This document shows, piece by piece, positions 50,706 through 60,337 of a DNA stretch of 64,000 nt (the stretch's first letter is position 1; each line of letters opens with the position of its first letter). This stretch comes from AC-32 sp963813435 (GTDB taxonomy: Bacteria > Actinomycetota > Thermoleophilia > Gaiellales > Gaiellaceae). Under the pieces are notes generated by a model. The model was not told where the DNA came from. It saw only the letters and a list, made by a program, of their open reading frames with translations, and searched no databases. The DNA lies in contig CAWEYY010000003.1 in assembly GCA_963813435.1 (NCBI GenBank), positions 620,001 to 684,000 on the forward strand, read 5' to 3'. Both the position numbers and the translations under genes were made by a program.

Positions 50706-53700
50706 ATGAAGAATCTGAATGTGATGGGGAGCCGGATGCGGCCGGCGAGGCTGCGCATGCGAAGCGTGGGCTTGCTGTGCTTCGTCATCGCCGCGGCCAC
50801 GATCTTCGCTCTTCCCGGAGCCGGTCCCGCCGCTGGCTCGACTTCCGGTCTGGTCGCGGCGTACTCGTTCGACGAGGGCGCCGGCAGCGTCCTGACCGAC
50901 GCGTCCGGCAACGGCCACGACGGGACGATCTCCGGCGCGACTTGGGCGGGCGGGCACGACGGCGGGGCGCTTTCTTTCAACGGCACCAGCGCCTCCGTCG
51001 ACCTTGGCGCTCTCGGCACCTTCTACCAGAACGGTTTCACACTCGAGGCTTGGCTCCAGAAGGCCACCACGAAGAAGGACGTCGGCGTTCTCGGGACGTG
51101 GACCCCCAGCGGCGGCCCGATGATCTGGATCGACCACATTGTGGGCGACTACCAACTCACGCTCGGCGCCTCCGGCCTCCAGTACTACCTCGACTCCGGC
51201 CACCCTGCCAGCGTCGGGCAGTGGCAGCACGTGGCCGCGACCTTCGACGGCAGCACGGCCCGGTTCTACATCGACGGCACCGAGGTCGCGAGCCGGAGCG
51301 TCACTTACAGCGTCGGCACTTCCAACGCCTGGCGGATCGGAGGCTACGGCTCACCGGCCGGAAACTTCTTCGACGGCTTGATCGACAACGTCCGCATCTA
51401 CAACCGCGCGCTCGGCGCAAGCGAGATCCAGACCGACATGAGCCAGCCGGTGACGAGCTCCTTGGACACATCGCCGCCGTCGGCTCCGGGGACGCTCACC
51501 GCGTCCGGCGGGGTCGGGCAAGTCGGGTTGAGCTGGGGTCCTGCGAACGACAACGTCGGCGTCGTCCGCTACGACGTCTACCGCGGCACGAGCGCCGGAT
51601 TCGCACCGACGGTTGCGAACCGAATCGCGCAACCGTCCGGGACGAGCTACACGGACGGCAGCCTCGGTCCAGGCACCTATTACTACAAGGTGGCAGGCGA
51701 GGATGCCGCCGGGAATCTTGGCCCACCTTCGAACGAGGCGAGTGGAACGTCGAGCGCCGATACCACACCGCCCACGTCGCCCAACAACGTGGCAGCCTCG
51801 CCCAGCGGGAACACCGTGACCCTGAACTGGAGCGCATCGACCGACGACGTCGGGGTCGTCGGCTACGACGTCTACCGAGGCACGAGCGCGGGCTTCGCGC
51901 CGACGAGCGCAAACCGGATCGGCCAGCCGAGCGGGACGAGCTTCGCTGACACCGGCCTTGCCGCGGGAACCTACTACTACAAGGTCGCGGCCGAGGACTC
52001 CGCGGGGAATGTCTCAGCTCCGTCGAGCGACGTGACGGTGATGGTCGCCGACACGACTCCCCCCTCCGCTCCCTCGGGCCTGGCCGTGAACGCAGCCGGC
52101 ACAACCGTCTCGCTCACCTGGAACGGGGCCACCGATGACGTCGGGGTCGTCCGCTACGACGTCTACCGCGGGACGACCGCGGGCTTCACCCCGACGGGCG
52201 CCAACCGAATCGGTCAGCCGGGCGGTACAACCTACGCCGACGCTGGCCTAGTCCCTGGAACCTACTACTACAAAGTGACGGCCGAGGATGCCGCGGGGAA
52301 TGTCTCGTCTGCGTCGAGTGCGGCGACGGCCACCATCTCCGACACGACCGCGCCGAGCGCTCCTGCGAGCCTGACCGCGACAGGAGGCGCCGGGCAGACG
52401 ACGCTTTCCTGGTCGGCATCGACGGACGACGTGGGAGTGGCCAGGTACAACGTCTACCGTTCGACGACGTCCGGTTTCACGCCGGGCTCAGGTACCCGGA
52501 TCGCCCAGCCGACCGACACGAGCTATACCGACCCGGGCCTGATCGCCGGCACGTACTACTACAAGGTGCAGGCTGAGGACGCGGCCGGAAATGTGAGCGG
52601 TTCCTCGAACGAAGCGCAGGCAAGCGTGGCCGGCGGCTCGATCGCCGTCTCCATCACGTCGCCGACGGGCGGAACGCTGAGCGGTGTTCAGACGGTGACG
52701 GCGACGGCCTCCGCGAGCCAAGGTGTCGCCGGCGTCCAGTTCAAAGTCGATGGCCAGAACCTGGGAGCCGAAGATCCGTCGGCTCCGTTCTCGATCAGCT
52801 GGGATACACGCGCGGAACTGAACGACACCCACACGCTGACCGCCGTCGCACGTGACTCGGTGGGGAACACCGTGGCCTCCTCACCTGTCGGAGTCACGGT
52901 GAGCAACGCCGGCGTCTCAGCCGCGGGCCTCCAAGCCGCCTATGGCTTCGACAACGGACCGCTTGGGACTACAGCGCTCGACTCGTCCGGCAACTACCGC
53001 ACCGCGACCCTGTTGGGCGCCAGTTGGTCGGCCGCCGGCCGCTATGCGGGCGCCGTCTCCTTCTCGGGCACGGCGAACGAAGTCGATCCGCCTCCGCTCG
53101 GCACGTTCTACAAGACCGGCTTCACGCTCGAGGCCTGGGTCTACCGCCAGACGAGCAAGTTGGACACGGGGATCGTCGGATCGTGGACGAGCAGTCAAGC
53201 GGGACCCATGATCTGGATCGACCACATCAACGGCGACTACCGCCTTACGCTCGGAAACTCGCTGAGCACGTACCTCGATTCGGGTCAGCCAGCCGCGATC
53301 GGCCGCTGGCAGCACGTCGCCGCGACCTACGACGGCTCGACTGCGCGCATCTACCTCGACGGGACGCTGGCAGCTACGTCGACATTCACAGGCAACGTTG
53401 GAGACTCGAACTCGTGGCGGATCGGCGCCTACGGCTCGCCGGCGGGAGGGTTCTTCCAGGGGCTGATTGACAACGTCAGGATCTATGGCCGTGCGCTGAG
53501 CGCAAGTGAGATCCAGACGGACATGGCCTCGCGCATTCAGCCCGACCGAACGCCGCCGACGGTGACGTCGCTCACGCCCTCCGACGGTTCCCTTGGAGTG
53601 GGAGCCGGTAGCTCGGTCACCGCGAAGTTCAGCGAGCCGATGCAGAGTTCGAGCCTGAACGCGAGCACCTTCCAGCTCAAGGATCCGGCAGGCAACTCGG

Positions 53701-55634
53701 TGCCCGCGACGGCCTCGTACGACTCGACGACCAACGCCGCGACACTGGCTCCACAGGTCGCACTCCAGTACGGCACGGTCTACAAAGCCGTCCTTCAGGC
53801 TGGAGGCGCCCTGGATCTCGCGGGAAACGGCCTCGCCGCCGACGCCAAGACATCGTTCACCGTCGAGGCCTCACCACCTCAGATCCTCGTCGTCACGTCG
53901 AGCAGCAACCCCTTCGGGAGCTACCTGGCCGAGATCCTGCGCAATGAGGGCCTGGACGAGTTCACGACGCTCGATGCCTCGCTGCTCTCCTCGACGGTGC
54001 TCTCCAACTTCGACATCGCCCTGCTCGGCGACACCGCCCTCAACGCGAGCCAGGTCACAACCCTGACCAACTGGGTCAACGGCGGCGGCAAGCTGATCGC
54101 GATGCACCCGGACAAGCGGCTGGCCGGACTGCTCGGACTGACGGCTCTAGGCACCACGCGGGCCAACGCCTACCTGAAGGTCGATACGAGCACAGGCCCG
54201 GGAGTCGGCATCACCGGCCAGACGATCCAGTACCACGGCAGCGCCGACCGCTACTCGCTGAACGGGGCGACCGCGGTCGCGACCCTCTACTCGAACGCAA
54301 CCACGGCTACCTCCAACCCGGCCGTCACGCTGCGCTCGGTCGGCTCGAACGGTGGTCAGGCGGCCGCCTTCACCTACGACCTTGCCCGCTCGATCGTCTA
54401 CACCCGCCAGGGCAACCCGGCCTGGGCAGGGCAGGACCGCGACGGGGTCGGTGGGCCTCGCCCCGACGATCTCTTCTACGGCGCCAAGAGCGGCGACGTC
54501 CAGCCCGACTGGGTCGACACGAGCAAGATCGCCATCCCGCAGGCCGACGAGCAGCAGCGCTTGCTCGTCAACCTGATGACCCAGATGGAGCGCAGCAAGC
54601 TGCCCCTCCCGCACTTCTGGTATCTGCCACGGGGACTGAAGGCGGTCGTGGTCATGAGTGGCGACGACCATTCGCCCACCTACACGCAGGGAGGCACGGC
54701 CTTCCACTTCGATCGCTTCGAACAAGAGAGCACACCGGGCTGCGTGGTTGCCCTGTGGCAGTGCGTCCGGTCGACCTCCTACATCCTGCCGAACAGCGTG
54801 CTCACGAGCGCGCAAGCCAACAGCTACACGGCCGACGGCTTCGAGGTCGCGCTGCACCCCCTCATCGCGTCATGTCCGACGACCATCCTGACGCAGTCGC
54901 AGCTCTCCAGCTACTTCGACACACAGCTGGCGCAGTTTGCGGCCAACTACCCCGGCCTTCCGGCACCGACCACGAGCCGCACCCACTGCGTCTACTGGCC
55001 GGACTGGGCCTCGACCGCAAAGGTCGAGGCGGCGCACGGCATCAGGATGGACGACAACTACTACCACTATCCGGGCAGCTGGATCGGAAACAAGCCAGGC
55101 TTCCTCAACGGCGGGGGCTTCCCGATGCGCTTCGCCGACCTCGATGGCAGCCTGATTGCCGTCTACCAGGAGAACACGAACATCACCGACGAGTCGAACC
55201 CGCCATTGCCCGCCACGATCAACACCTTGCTCGACAATGCCCTGGGCTCGCTCGGCTACTACGGCGCCTTCGGCGTCAACATGCACACCGACTCTCCGAC
55301 AGCGACCCCGGGTGAAGACGCGATCGTCGCCTCCGCTCAGTCACGCGGCGTGCCGATCATCTCCTACAGGCAGCTACTGGGCTGGACTGACGGGCGCAAC
55401 GCCTCGACCATTCGAGGGCTCAGCTGGAACGCGGGAACCCTGACCTTCGTAACCACCGTCGGCTCGGGTGCGACCGGGTTGCAGACGATGCTCCCGACCC
55501 AGGGTCCAGCGGGCACCCTCAGCGCCGTGAACTGTGCGGGCAATCCCGTCACCTACAGCGTGCAGACGATCAAGGGCATCCAGTACGCGATGTTCAACGC
55601 GATCACCGGCACCTGTCAGGCGACCTACTCGTAG
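50706..55634 (+). CDS. Giant secreted protein 2: LamG, FN3, Ig-like, amidotransferase-like and deacetylase-like domains
   Basis: A 1,642-residue intact protein. ATG at 50706 gives a long signal peptide (LLCFVIAAATIFALPGAGPA). Order: LamG (about 50-250), four FN3 domains (about 255-640), an Ig-like domain (IAVSITSPTGGTLSGVQTVT), a second LamG (about 738-940), a Big_5-like domain, the amidotransferase-like domain (LVVTSSSNPFGSYLAEILRN), and the deacetylase-like domain (VVVMSGDDHSPTYTQGG, HGIRMDDNYYHYPG), ending CQATYS. It has no oxidase domain. It follows protein 1 by 42 bases and is plainly a paralogue. It probably binds and modifies the surface glycan made by the surrounding locus. There is no sortase signal. 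Confidence 0.87.
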   Translation: MKNLNVMGSRMRPARLRMRSVGLLCFVIAAATIFALPGAGPAAGSTSGLVAAYSFDEGAGSVLTDASGNGHDGTISGATWAGGHDGGALSFNGTSASVDLGALGTFYQNGFTLEAWLQKATTKKDVGVLGTWTPSGGPMIWIDHIVGDYQLTLGASGLQYYLDSGHPASVGQWQHVAATFDGSTARFYIDGTEVASRSVTYSVGTSNAWRIGGYGSPAGNFFDGLIDNVRIYNRALGASEIQTDMSQPVTSSLDTSPPSAPGTLTASGGVGQVGLSWGPANDNVGVVRYDVYRGTSAGFAPTVANRIAQPSGTSYTDGSLGPGTYYYKVAGEDAAGNLGPPSNEASGTSSADTTPPTSPNNVAASPSGNTVTLNWSASTDDVGVVGYDVYRGTSAGFAPTSANRIGQPSGTSFADTGLAAGTYYYKVAAEDSAGNVSAPSSDVTVMVADTTPPSAPSGLAVNAAGTTVSLTWNGATDDVGVVRYDVYRGTTAGFTPTGANRIGQPGGTTYADAGLVPGTYYYKVTAEDAAGNVSSASSAATATISDTTAPSAPASLTATGGAGQTTLSWSASTDDVGVARYNVYRSTTSGFTPGSGTRIAQPTDTSYTDPGLIAGTYYYKVQAEDAAGNVSGSSNEAQASVAGGSIAVSITSPTGGTLSGVQTVTATASASQGVAGVQFKVDGQNLGAEDPSAPFSISWDTRAELNDTHTLTAVARDSVGNTVASSPVGVTVSNAGVSAAGLQAAYGFDNGPLGTTALDSSGNYRTATLLGASWSAAGRYAGAVSFSGTANEVDPPPLGTFYKTGFTLEAWVYRQTSKLDTGIVGSWTSSQAGPMIWIDHINGDYRLTLGNSLSTYLDSGQPAAIGRWQHVAATYDGSTARIYLDGTLAATSTFTGNVGDSNSWRIGAYGSPAGGFFQGLIDNVRIYGRALSASEIQTDMASRIQPDRTPPTVTSLTPSDGSLGVGAGSSVTAKFSEPMQSSSLNASTFQLKDPAGNSVPATASYDSTTNAATLAPQVALQYGTVYKAVLQAGGALDLAGNGLAADAKTSFTVEASPPQILVVTSSSNPFGSYLAEILRNEGLDEFTTLDASLLSSTVLSNFDIALLGDTALNASQVTTLTNWVNGGGKLIAMHPDKRLAGLLGLTALGTTRANAYLKVDTSTGPGVGITGQTIQYHGSADRYSLNGATAVATLYSNATTATSNPAVTLRSVGSNGGQAAAFTYDLARSIVYTRQGNPAWAGQDRDGVGGPRPDDLFYGAKSGDVQPDWVDTSKIAIPQADEQQRLLVNLMTQMERSKLPLPHFWYLPRGLKAVVVMSGDDHSPTYTQGGTAFHFDRFEQESTPGCVVALWQCVRSTSYILPNSVLTSAQANSYTADGFEVALHPLIASCPTTILTQSQLSSYFDTQLAQFAANYPGLPAPTTSRTHCVYWPDWASTAKVEAAHGIRMDDNYYHYPGSWIGNKPGFLNGGGFPMRFADLDGSLIAVYQENTNITDESNPPLPATINTLLDNALGSLGYYGAFGVNMHTDSPTATPGEDAIVASAQSRGVPIISYRQLLGWTDGRNASTIRGLSWNAGTLTFVTTVGSGATGLQTMLPTQGPAGTLSAVNCAGNPVTYSVQTIKGIQYAMFNAITGTCQATYS
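53931..54671 (+). repeat. Segment shared with 48972-49712 in the upstream paralogue
   Basis: This is the partner of the conversion-like segment in giant protein 1. Flanking sequence is much more diverged than the shared stretches. Confidence 0.8.
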
Positions 55635-56509
55635 CCCGTCCGAGCGTCTTTTCTCCGACGCTCGGCCGTGGTGCCGGAGCGCGAGAAATCGAGAACGTAG
55701 TAGCAGGCGACTCGAAAGAGGTAGGCGAGGTGCGCAACCTTGCGGTGAAAGGGCTCCTCAAGGACGAGGATCGCACGGGAGTTGCGAAAAACAAGCCCGC
55801 CGGCTTCGCGAATCGTCCGCCGTTTCGGGCGGGGGGCATCCTCGCCGACGGAGACTCGGCCGATGTCGATCAAGCGCCGCGCCTGGGCTCGAGCGCTCTC
55901 GGCATGCGAGTGGTACACCTCAGCCTGCGGCTCGTAAACGATCGTCCAACCCGCCGAGACGACGCGTCGAGCCCACTCCAAGTCCTCGACCGCCGGGAGG
56001 GTGAAAGGCTCCCGCTCCCAAACGCTGCGCAGGAAGCTGGAGGCAGCGTTGCTGAACACGATCTCGTCGGGATCGTCCGCTGTAAACACGCGTGGGGTGT
56101 CTCCGAATTGGCGCTGTAGCCGCTGCACCTCGTGCCATGGCGCATCGGGCCATGGAATCTGACGGCCTGCGACGCCCGCCACGCGGTCGTCGCGGAAAGG
56201 TGCGGTCATCCGCTCGAGCCAATGCTCGTCGAGCGGGATTGCATGGGCAGAAAGGCTCACGATCACGTCGCCGCGGACATCCTCGATCCCGGTGTTAAGG
56301 GCAGTTGAGTAGTCGAACCTCGACGGCTCGAGCTCGAAGATCCGCGCACCGTGAGCCTTGGCGATCTCAAGCGTCTCATCAGTCGAGCCGCTATCGACAA
56401 CGAGGATGTCCAGATCGAAGGCGCCGTCTTGGCCGCGAAGCGCATTGAGACATCGCGCGATCAGCTCGCTCTCGTTCAACGTGCGAATAACGATCCCGAT
56501 CGCGCTCAC
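55625..56509 (-). CDS. Family 2 glycosyltransferase
   Basis: A 294-residue GT-A enzyme. IGIVIRTLNESELIARCLNA and DILVVDSGSTDETLEIAKAH bind the sugar nucleotide; SLSAHAIPLDEHWLERM sits in the metal-site region (SAH in place of the more usual DAD). FTLPAVEDLEWARRVVSAGW carries the late catalytic ED motif. The start is GTG at 56509. The stop region overlaps the giant gene's end by ten bases (convergent). A rhamnosyl- or similar transferase is likely. Confidence 0.87.
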   Translation of the reverse strand: MSAIGIVIRTLNESELIARCLNALRGQDGAFDLDILVVDSGSTDETLEIAKAHGARIFELEPSRFDYSTALNTGIEDVRGDVIVSLSAHAIPLDEHWLERMTAPFRDDRVAGVAGRQIPWPDAPWHEVQRLQRQFGDTPRVFTADDPDEIVFSNAASSFLRSVWEREPFTLPAVEDLEWARRVVSAGWTIVYEPQAEVYHSHAESARAQARRLIDIGRVSVGEDAPRPKRRTIREAGGLVFRNSRAILVLEEPFHRKVAHLAYLFRVACYYVLDFSRSGTTAERRRKDARTGYE

Positions 56510-56565
56510 GGCGTTACGCTACCCCGGGGCAGGGGATGATCCAGACACAAAGGCTCGGTGGCAGA

Positions 56566-57405
56566 CTAGGGGGGCGGAACGAACCAGCCGAATCGAGCGT
56601 TCAGACGCGAGACGAACGGGATCCGGATAAGCGCACGCTTAACGGCATCTTTTCGGTCCTGCCGGGCTTTCTGCCGCTCCCAGTAGTCGACCTTCTCCTT
56701 CGGCGTCTTGGTGTAGTGCGGGCCACCGGTGTGGTGGACTCTCAGATCGGCGAGCACCGCGGCGCTGAAGCCGATGCGCTCGAGGTCGGCGATATACGCG
56801 GCATCCTCGAGCCAGAAGACCTCCTTCTTGCTCTGACGAAAGCCGCCGACACGTTCGTTCAGCTCTCGGGAGGTGATCGCGCAGCCACCGCCGGTCGGGC
56901 CGCGCAAGAGCCGCACGCCGTTCTCTTCGGTCGGCGTGTACTCGTGCGGGCGGATGTGATGCCGGTAGCGGGAGGCGAGATCGTGGGGGTCGTCCTCGAG
57001 GTCGGCCGCAAGGAAGCCGACCGTCGGGAGGCGCGTGAACGCGTCGAGCAGCATCGCGTCCCAGTTGGGCGGCGCCTCGACGACGTCGTCGTCGAGCTCG
57101 ATGAAGTACGGGGCCGAGGTCATGGCGAACGCCCTGGCGTACGCGTTCTGACCGATGTTCTCGTCGCTGATCACAACCCGGATCCGCGGATCCTCGAGCG
57201 AACGCAGGTAGTCGGGGGTCGCGTCCGGAGAGGCGTTGTCCCAGATCACGATCTCACGCGTCGCCTCGGAGGTGCGGAGCAGGACGTTCTCGACGCACTT
57301 CTGCACGAGATGCACCCGGTTGTATGTGAGCACCACGACGGCGATGCCGTTTTCGGTTGCACGAAGGTCGACCGCAGTCGGAGTAAAGGGCCGCGCCGCC
57401 TCCAT
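56566..57405 (-). CDS. Family 2 glycosyltransferase
   Basis: About 279 residues. IAVVVLTYNRVHLVQKCVEN, REIVIWDNASPDATPDYLRS and YFIELDDDVVEAP are the donor and metal motifs (DDD). GPTGGGCAITSRELNERVGG and FWLEDAAYIADLERIGF complete the acceptor side. ATG at 57405 or GTG at 57411 are possible starts. It lies beside a regulatory palindrome, divergent from the Alg14-like gene. Confidence 0.86.
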   Translation of the reverse strand: MEAARPFTPTAVDLRATENGIAVVVLTYNRVHLVQKCVENVLLRTSEATREIVIWDNASPDATPDYLRSLEDPRIRVVISDENIGQNAYARAFAMTSAPYFIELDDDVVEAPPNWDAMLLDAFTRLPTVGFLAADLEDDPHDLASRYRHHIRPHEYTPTEENGVRLLRGPTGGGCAITSRELNERVGGFRQSKKEVFWLEDAAYIADLERIGFSAAVLADLRVHHTGGPHYTKTPKEKVDYWERQKARQDRKDAVKRALIRIPFVSRLNARFGWFVPPP

Positions 57406-57475
57406 CGTCACTGATCGTAGAGAGAGCGCCGTTCGCGGGCGATAGTCGTGCGGCCAGATTCGTGCTCGCAACCAC

Positions 57476-57491
57476 CTAGCCGGATGGCTAG
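57476..57491. promoter_or_regulatory. CTAGCC-N4-GGCTAG palindrome, copy 2
   Basis: CTAGCC-GGAT-GGCTAG lies between a GT2 gene (minus strand) and the Alg14-like gene (plus strand), in the only divergent intergenic gap of this part of the locus. Confidence 0.55.
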
Positions 57492-57548
57492 CCCAGGTCT
57501 AGCTGTCCGGTCGTGGCCACCCAACGCCCACGGGGATACCGTGTGGCC

Positions 57549-58034
57549 ATGGGCTCGGCACCGTCTGATCGCGCCGACCTCCTGCTCGTGTGCTCCTGCG
57601 GCGGGCACCTGCTGCAGCTCGTTGCACTGCGTGAGTCCTGGGAGCGCTTCAGCCGGATGTGGGTGACGTTCGACAAGAGCGACGCGCGCTCGCTCCTGTC
57701 AGACGAGCGCGTTGTCTTCGCGCACGGACCGACGAATCGGAACATTAGGAATCTGCTCCGGAACCTGCTCGTTGCCTGGCGCGTGGTTCGCGACGTCCGG
57801 CCGAAGGTCGTGCTGACAACCGGCGCAGGAGTCGCCGTCCCGTTTGCATGGGTTGCCAGGATCAGGGGCGCGAGGGTCGTCTACGTCGAGAGCCTCGCGC
57901 GGATCGACGGCCCGTCGCTCAGCTACCGGCTCATCGCACCGGTTGCCGAGCGTCGGTACGTCCAGTGGCCCGAGCTCGCCCGAAACCTCAACGGGTCGAC
58001 GTTCGCAGGAAACGTCTTCTCGGCCGGCACATGA
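57549..58034 (+). CDS. Alg14/PssD-like glycosyltransferase subunit
   Basis: About 161 residues, the membrane-associated half of a split GT-B transferase. LLLVCSCGGHLLQLVALRES is the Alg14 hallmark, and PKVVLTTGAGVAVPFAWVAR then VVYVESLARIDGPSLSYRL follow. It recruits the catalytic Alg13-like partner encoded next. ATG at 57549 is preferred; GTG codons at 57543 and 57513 are alternatives. The stop overlaps the next ATG. Confidence 0.85.
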   Translation: MGSAPSDRADLLLVCSCGGHLLQLVALRESWERFSRMWVTFDKSDARSLLSDERVVFAHGPTNRNIRNLLRNLLVAWRVVRDVRPKVVLTTGAGVAVPFAWVARIRGARVVYVESLARIDGPSLSYRLIAPVAERRYVQWPELARNLNGSTFAGNVFSAGT

Positions 58035-58525
58035 TCTTCGTCAGCGTCGGGACTAACGAGGCGCGTTTCGACCGCCTTCTAGGGGCGTTTGCCCGCCTCG
58101 ATCTGGACGAGGAGCTCGTGATCCAGCACGGTCATTCGTCGCCCATCGGCACGCCGGCCGCTCGACTCGTCGACTTCCTCTCCTTCGAAGAGATGGGCGA
58201 GACGATTCGGAGAGCGCGTGCGTTCGTCACGCACGCCGGGGTCGGCTCGATCATGGTCGCGCTGGCCAACGGAACGCGCCCAATCGTCGTTCCCCGCCGA
58301 GGTGATCTCGGCGAAGCCGTCGACGATCATCAGCTCCAGCTCGGACGGCGGTTCGCCGAGGCGGGGCTCGTGACCCTGGTGGAGTCGCCGGAGGCGCTCG
58401 GCGAGGCGCTCGACCGGGAGCAGCAGGCGGCGGCGGTCGTGCCGGCGGCGAGCTCGCTCGCGACGGACCTGCGCCGGTTTCTCGAAGAGGCGATTCCTTC
58501 GGCCACGGAAGCGGTAGCCGCATGA
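58031..58525 (+). CDS. Alg13/PssE-like glycosyltransferase subunit
   Basis: A 164-residue catalytic half of the split transferase. MIFVSVGTNEARFDRLLGAF and FVTHAGVGSIMVALANGTRP then IVVPRRGDLGEAVDDHQLQL are the donor-binding motifs of GT28-type C-terminal domains. Together with the Alg14-like subunit it should add the second sugar onto a lipid-linked acceptor. ATGA overlaps occur at both ends. Confidence 0.87.
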   Translation: MIFVSVGTNEARFDRLLGAFARLDLDEELVIQHGHSSPIGTPAARLVDFLSFEEMGETIRRARAFVTHAGVGSIMVALANGTRPIVVPRRGDLGEAVDDHQLQLGRRFAEAGLVTLVESPEALGEALDREQQAAAVVPAASSLATDLRRFLEEAIPSATEAVAA

Positions 58526-59997
58526 GCGACGACATCCCGCAGCAGGCAATCGGTTCACGAATCCGCAGCGGCGTGGCGTGGAAGGCGGCCTCGCAGATCA
58601 TTCTCCAGCTTTCGCGGATGGTCGTCGCCCTGGTGCTGGCCCGCCTCCTCGCCCCGGGTGATTGGGGACTGGCGGCGATGGTCCTGGTCTTTTCCGGCTT
58701 TGTCGTCGTGATCACCGACAACGCCTTCGGAACGGCCCTCATCCAGCGCCGCAAGCTCTACAAGGGAGACCGCTCGACCGTCTTCTGGATTAGCGCGGGC
58801 GGCGGTCTGGCCCTCGCTCTCGCAGGGATCTCCCTCTCGAGCCTGTTAGCCGAGTACTACCACCAGCCGGAGGTCCGCCCCTTGTTCTCGGCGGTCTCCG
58901 TGGGCTTCCTCGTCAGCGCGTTGGGAACGACCCAGATGGCCCTGCTCGCACGCGACATGCGCTTCCGGCGGCTCGAGCTTCGCCAGATCGCCGCGACGCT
59001 GGTCGGCGCCACGGCGGGGATCACGCTCGCGGTGAAAGGCTACGGCGCCTGGGCGATCGTGGGCCAGCAACTGGCGGAGGCGACCACGTCCACGGTGTTG
59101 CTCTGGTGCCTGACGCCCTGGCACCCGTCGCTGAGGTTCTCGATGGCGAGCCTGCGGCGCCTCGGAGGCTTTGCCGGAATCGTCTTTGGGGAGAATCTGC
59201 TGTACCAGGCAGGGCGCAACCTGGGCGTGCTGGTGATGGGGCGGTTCCTTTTGCCCGCGGCCGTGGGCGCGTTTGCCCTTGCCACAAACGTCATCCTCCT
59301 GCCGTTCTCGCGGATCGCCGGGCCGCTTCAGCAGGTGTTCTTCCCGGCCTTCTCGCGCATGCGCGGGAATCGCGAACGGATGGCCGACGTCTGGATCGCC
59401 GCGACACGCCTCGTGGCGATGCTCGCGATGCCGTCCCTCGTGGGCCTGGTGATCGTCGCGCCGCTGTTCGTCGACGTCGTTCTCGGGCCACAGTGGCATC
59501 AAGCGATTGTGGTGATCCAGATTCTCGCGTGGGTCGGGCTCCTCCAGGCTATCCAGACACTGAACGGCGAGGTCCTTCTGGCGCTCAACCAGGCAGGGAC
59601 GCTGTTCCGCTTCACCGCGTTTTGGTTCGTCGCGACCGTCGCAGCCTTCGCCGTGGGCATCCACTGGGGGATCGTGGGAGTGGCCGTCAGCTACGCGATC
59701 GTGACGACGCTGCTCGAGCCGCTCCGCTCGTATCTCACGACCAGGGCACTAGGCATCCCGCTGTGGCGGTTCGTCCGCTCGCTCGGAGGAGTCGCCCAGG
59801 GCACCGCGGTCATGGTCGCCGCGCTCTTGCCGACACGAGCCGCGTTGGAGACGCTTGGTCTCCCGGAGGCGGTCCAGCTCGTGATTCTTGTGGCACTCGG
59901 CATCTGCGCCTACATCGGCGGCTGTCTCTGGCGTGCGCCTGAGCTCAAGCTGGAGATCAGGCGTGCCATCGGCCTGCCACGTCCCACCGCGGACTAG
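58522..59997 (+). CDS. Lipopolysaccharide-type flippase (Wzx/MOP family), second copy
   Basis: A 491-residue membrane protein with 12-14 helices. RIRSGVAWKAASQIILQLSR and ARLLAPGDWGLAAMVLVFSG are the usual WzxC-like start. LYQAGRNLGVLVMGRFLLPA then VGAFALATNVILLPFSRI match the Polysacc_synt_3 group. It would export the lipid-linked repeat assembled by the nearby transferases. Its stop lies inside the third regulatory palindrome. Confidence 0.88.
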   Translation: MSDDIPQQAIGSRIRSGVAWKAASQIILQLSRMVVALVLARLLAPGDWGLAAMVLVFSGFVVVITDNAFGTALIQRRKLYKGDRSTVFWISAGGGLALALAGISLSSLLAEYYHQPEVRPLFSAVSVGFLVSALGTTQMALLARDMRFRRLELRQIAATLVGATAGITLAVKGYGAWAIVGQQLAEATTSTVLLWCLTPWHPSLRFSMASLRRLGGFAGIVFGENLLYQAGRNLGVLVMGRFLLPAAVGAFALATNVILLPFSRIAGPLQQVFFPAFSRMRGNRERMADVWIAATRLVAMLAMPSLVGLVIVAPLFVDVVLGPQWHQAIVVIQILAWVGLLQAIQTLNGEVLLALNQAGTLFRFTAFWFVATVAAFAVGIHWGIVGVAVSYAIVTTLLEPLRSYLTTRALGIPLWRFVRSLGGVAQGTAVMVAALLPTRAALETLGLPEAVQLVILVALGICAYIGGCLWRAPELKLEIRRAIGLPRPTAD

Positions 59998-60009
59998 CCG
60001 TTCGGCTAG
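59994..60009. promoter_or_regulatory. CTAGCC-N4-GGCTAG palindrome, copy 3
   Basis: CTAGCC-GTTC-GGCTAG overlaps the flippase stop codon and lies 67 bases upstream of the small LuxR-type gene. Confidence 0.55.
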
Positions 60010-60075
60010 CAGGCGGCGCAGAACGCTGTCCCAACGGGCGTGGGCGCGTCGTTATGCCGTACCTAGCATGAGACC

Positions 60076-60336
60076 GTGCTCGAGGAAGCGGCAACGGGGC
60101 AGGGCGAGGCGAGCCTTCGCGCACTGACACCGCGCGAGCTGGAGGTGCTGAAGATGATCTCGTCTGGCATGACAAACGCCGAGGCAGGCCGGCGGCTAGA
60201 GCTGAGCGTGCATGCGATCAAGTTCCATCTTGCAGAGATCTACCGACGGCTCGGGGTGAGCAATCGGACGGAGGCGGCCGTCGCCTACCTCCGGCTCAGC
60301 AACGGCGTGCCCGAGTCGAACCGGAACGGCGACTGA
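60076..60336 (+). CDS. Stand-alone GerE/LuxR-type DNA-binding protein
   Basis: An 86-residue protein that is almost only a helix-turn-helix: LRALTPRELEVLKMISSGMT, NAEAGRRLELSVHAIKFHLA and EIYRRLGVSNRTEAAVAYL. There is no receiver or ligand domain, as in GerE of Bacillus. Start GTG at 60076. A copy of the CTAGCC-N4-GGCTAG palindrome sits just upstream, so it may regulate itself and the glycan genes. Confidence 0.85.
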   Translation: MLEEAATGQGEASLRALTPRELEVLKMISSGMTNAEAGRRLELSVHAIKFHLAEIYRRLGVSNRTEAAVAYLRLSNGVPESNRNGD

Positions 60337-60337
60337 C

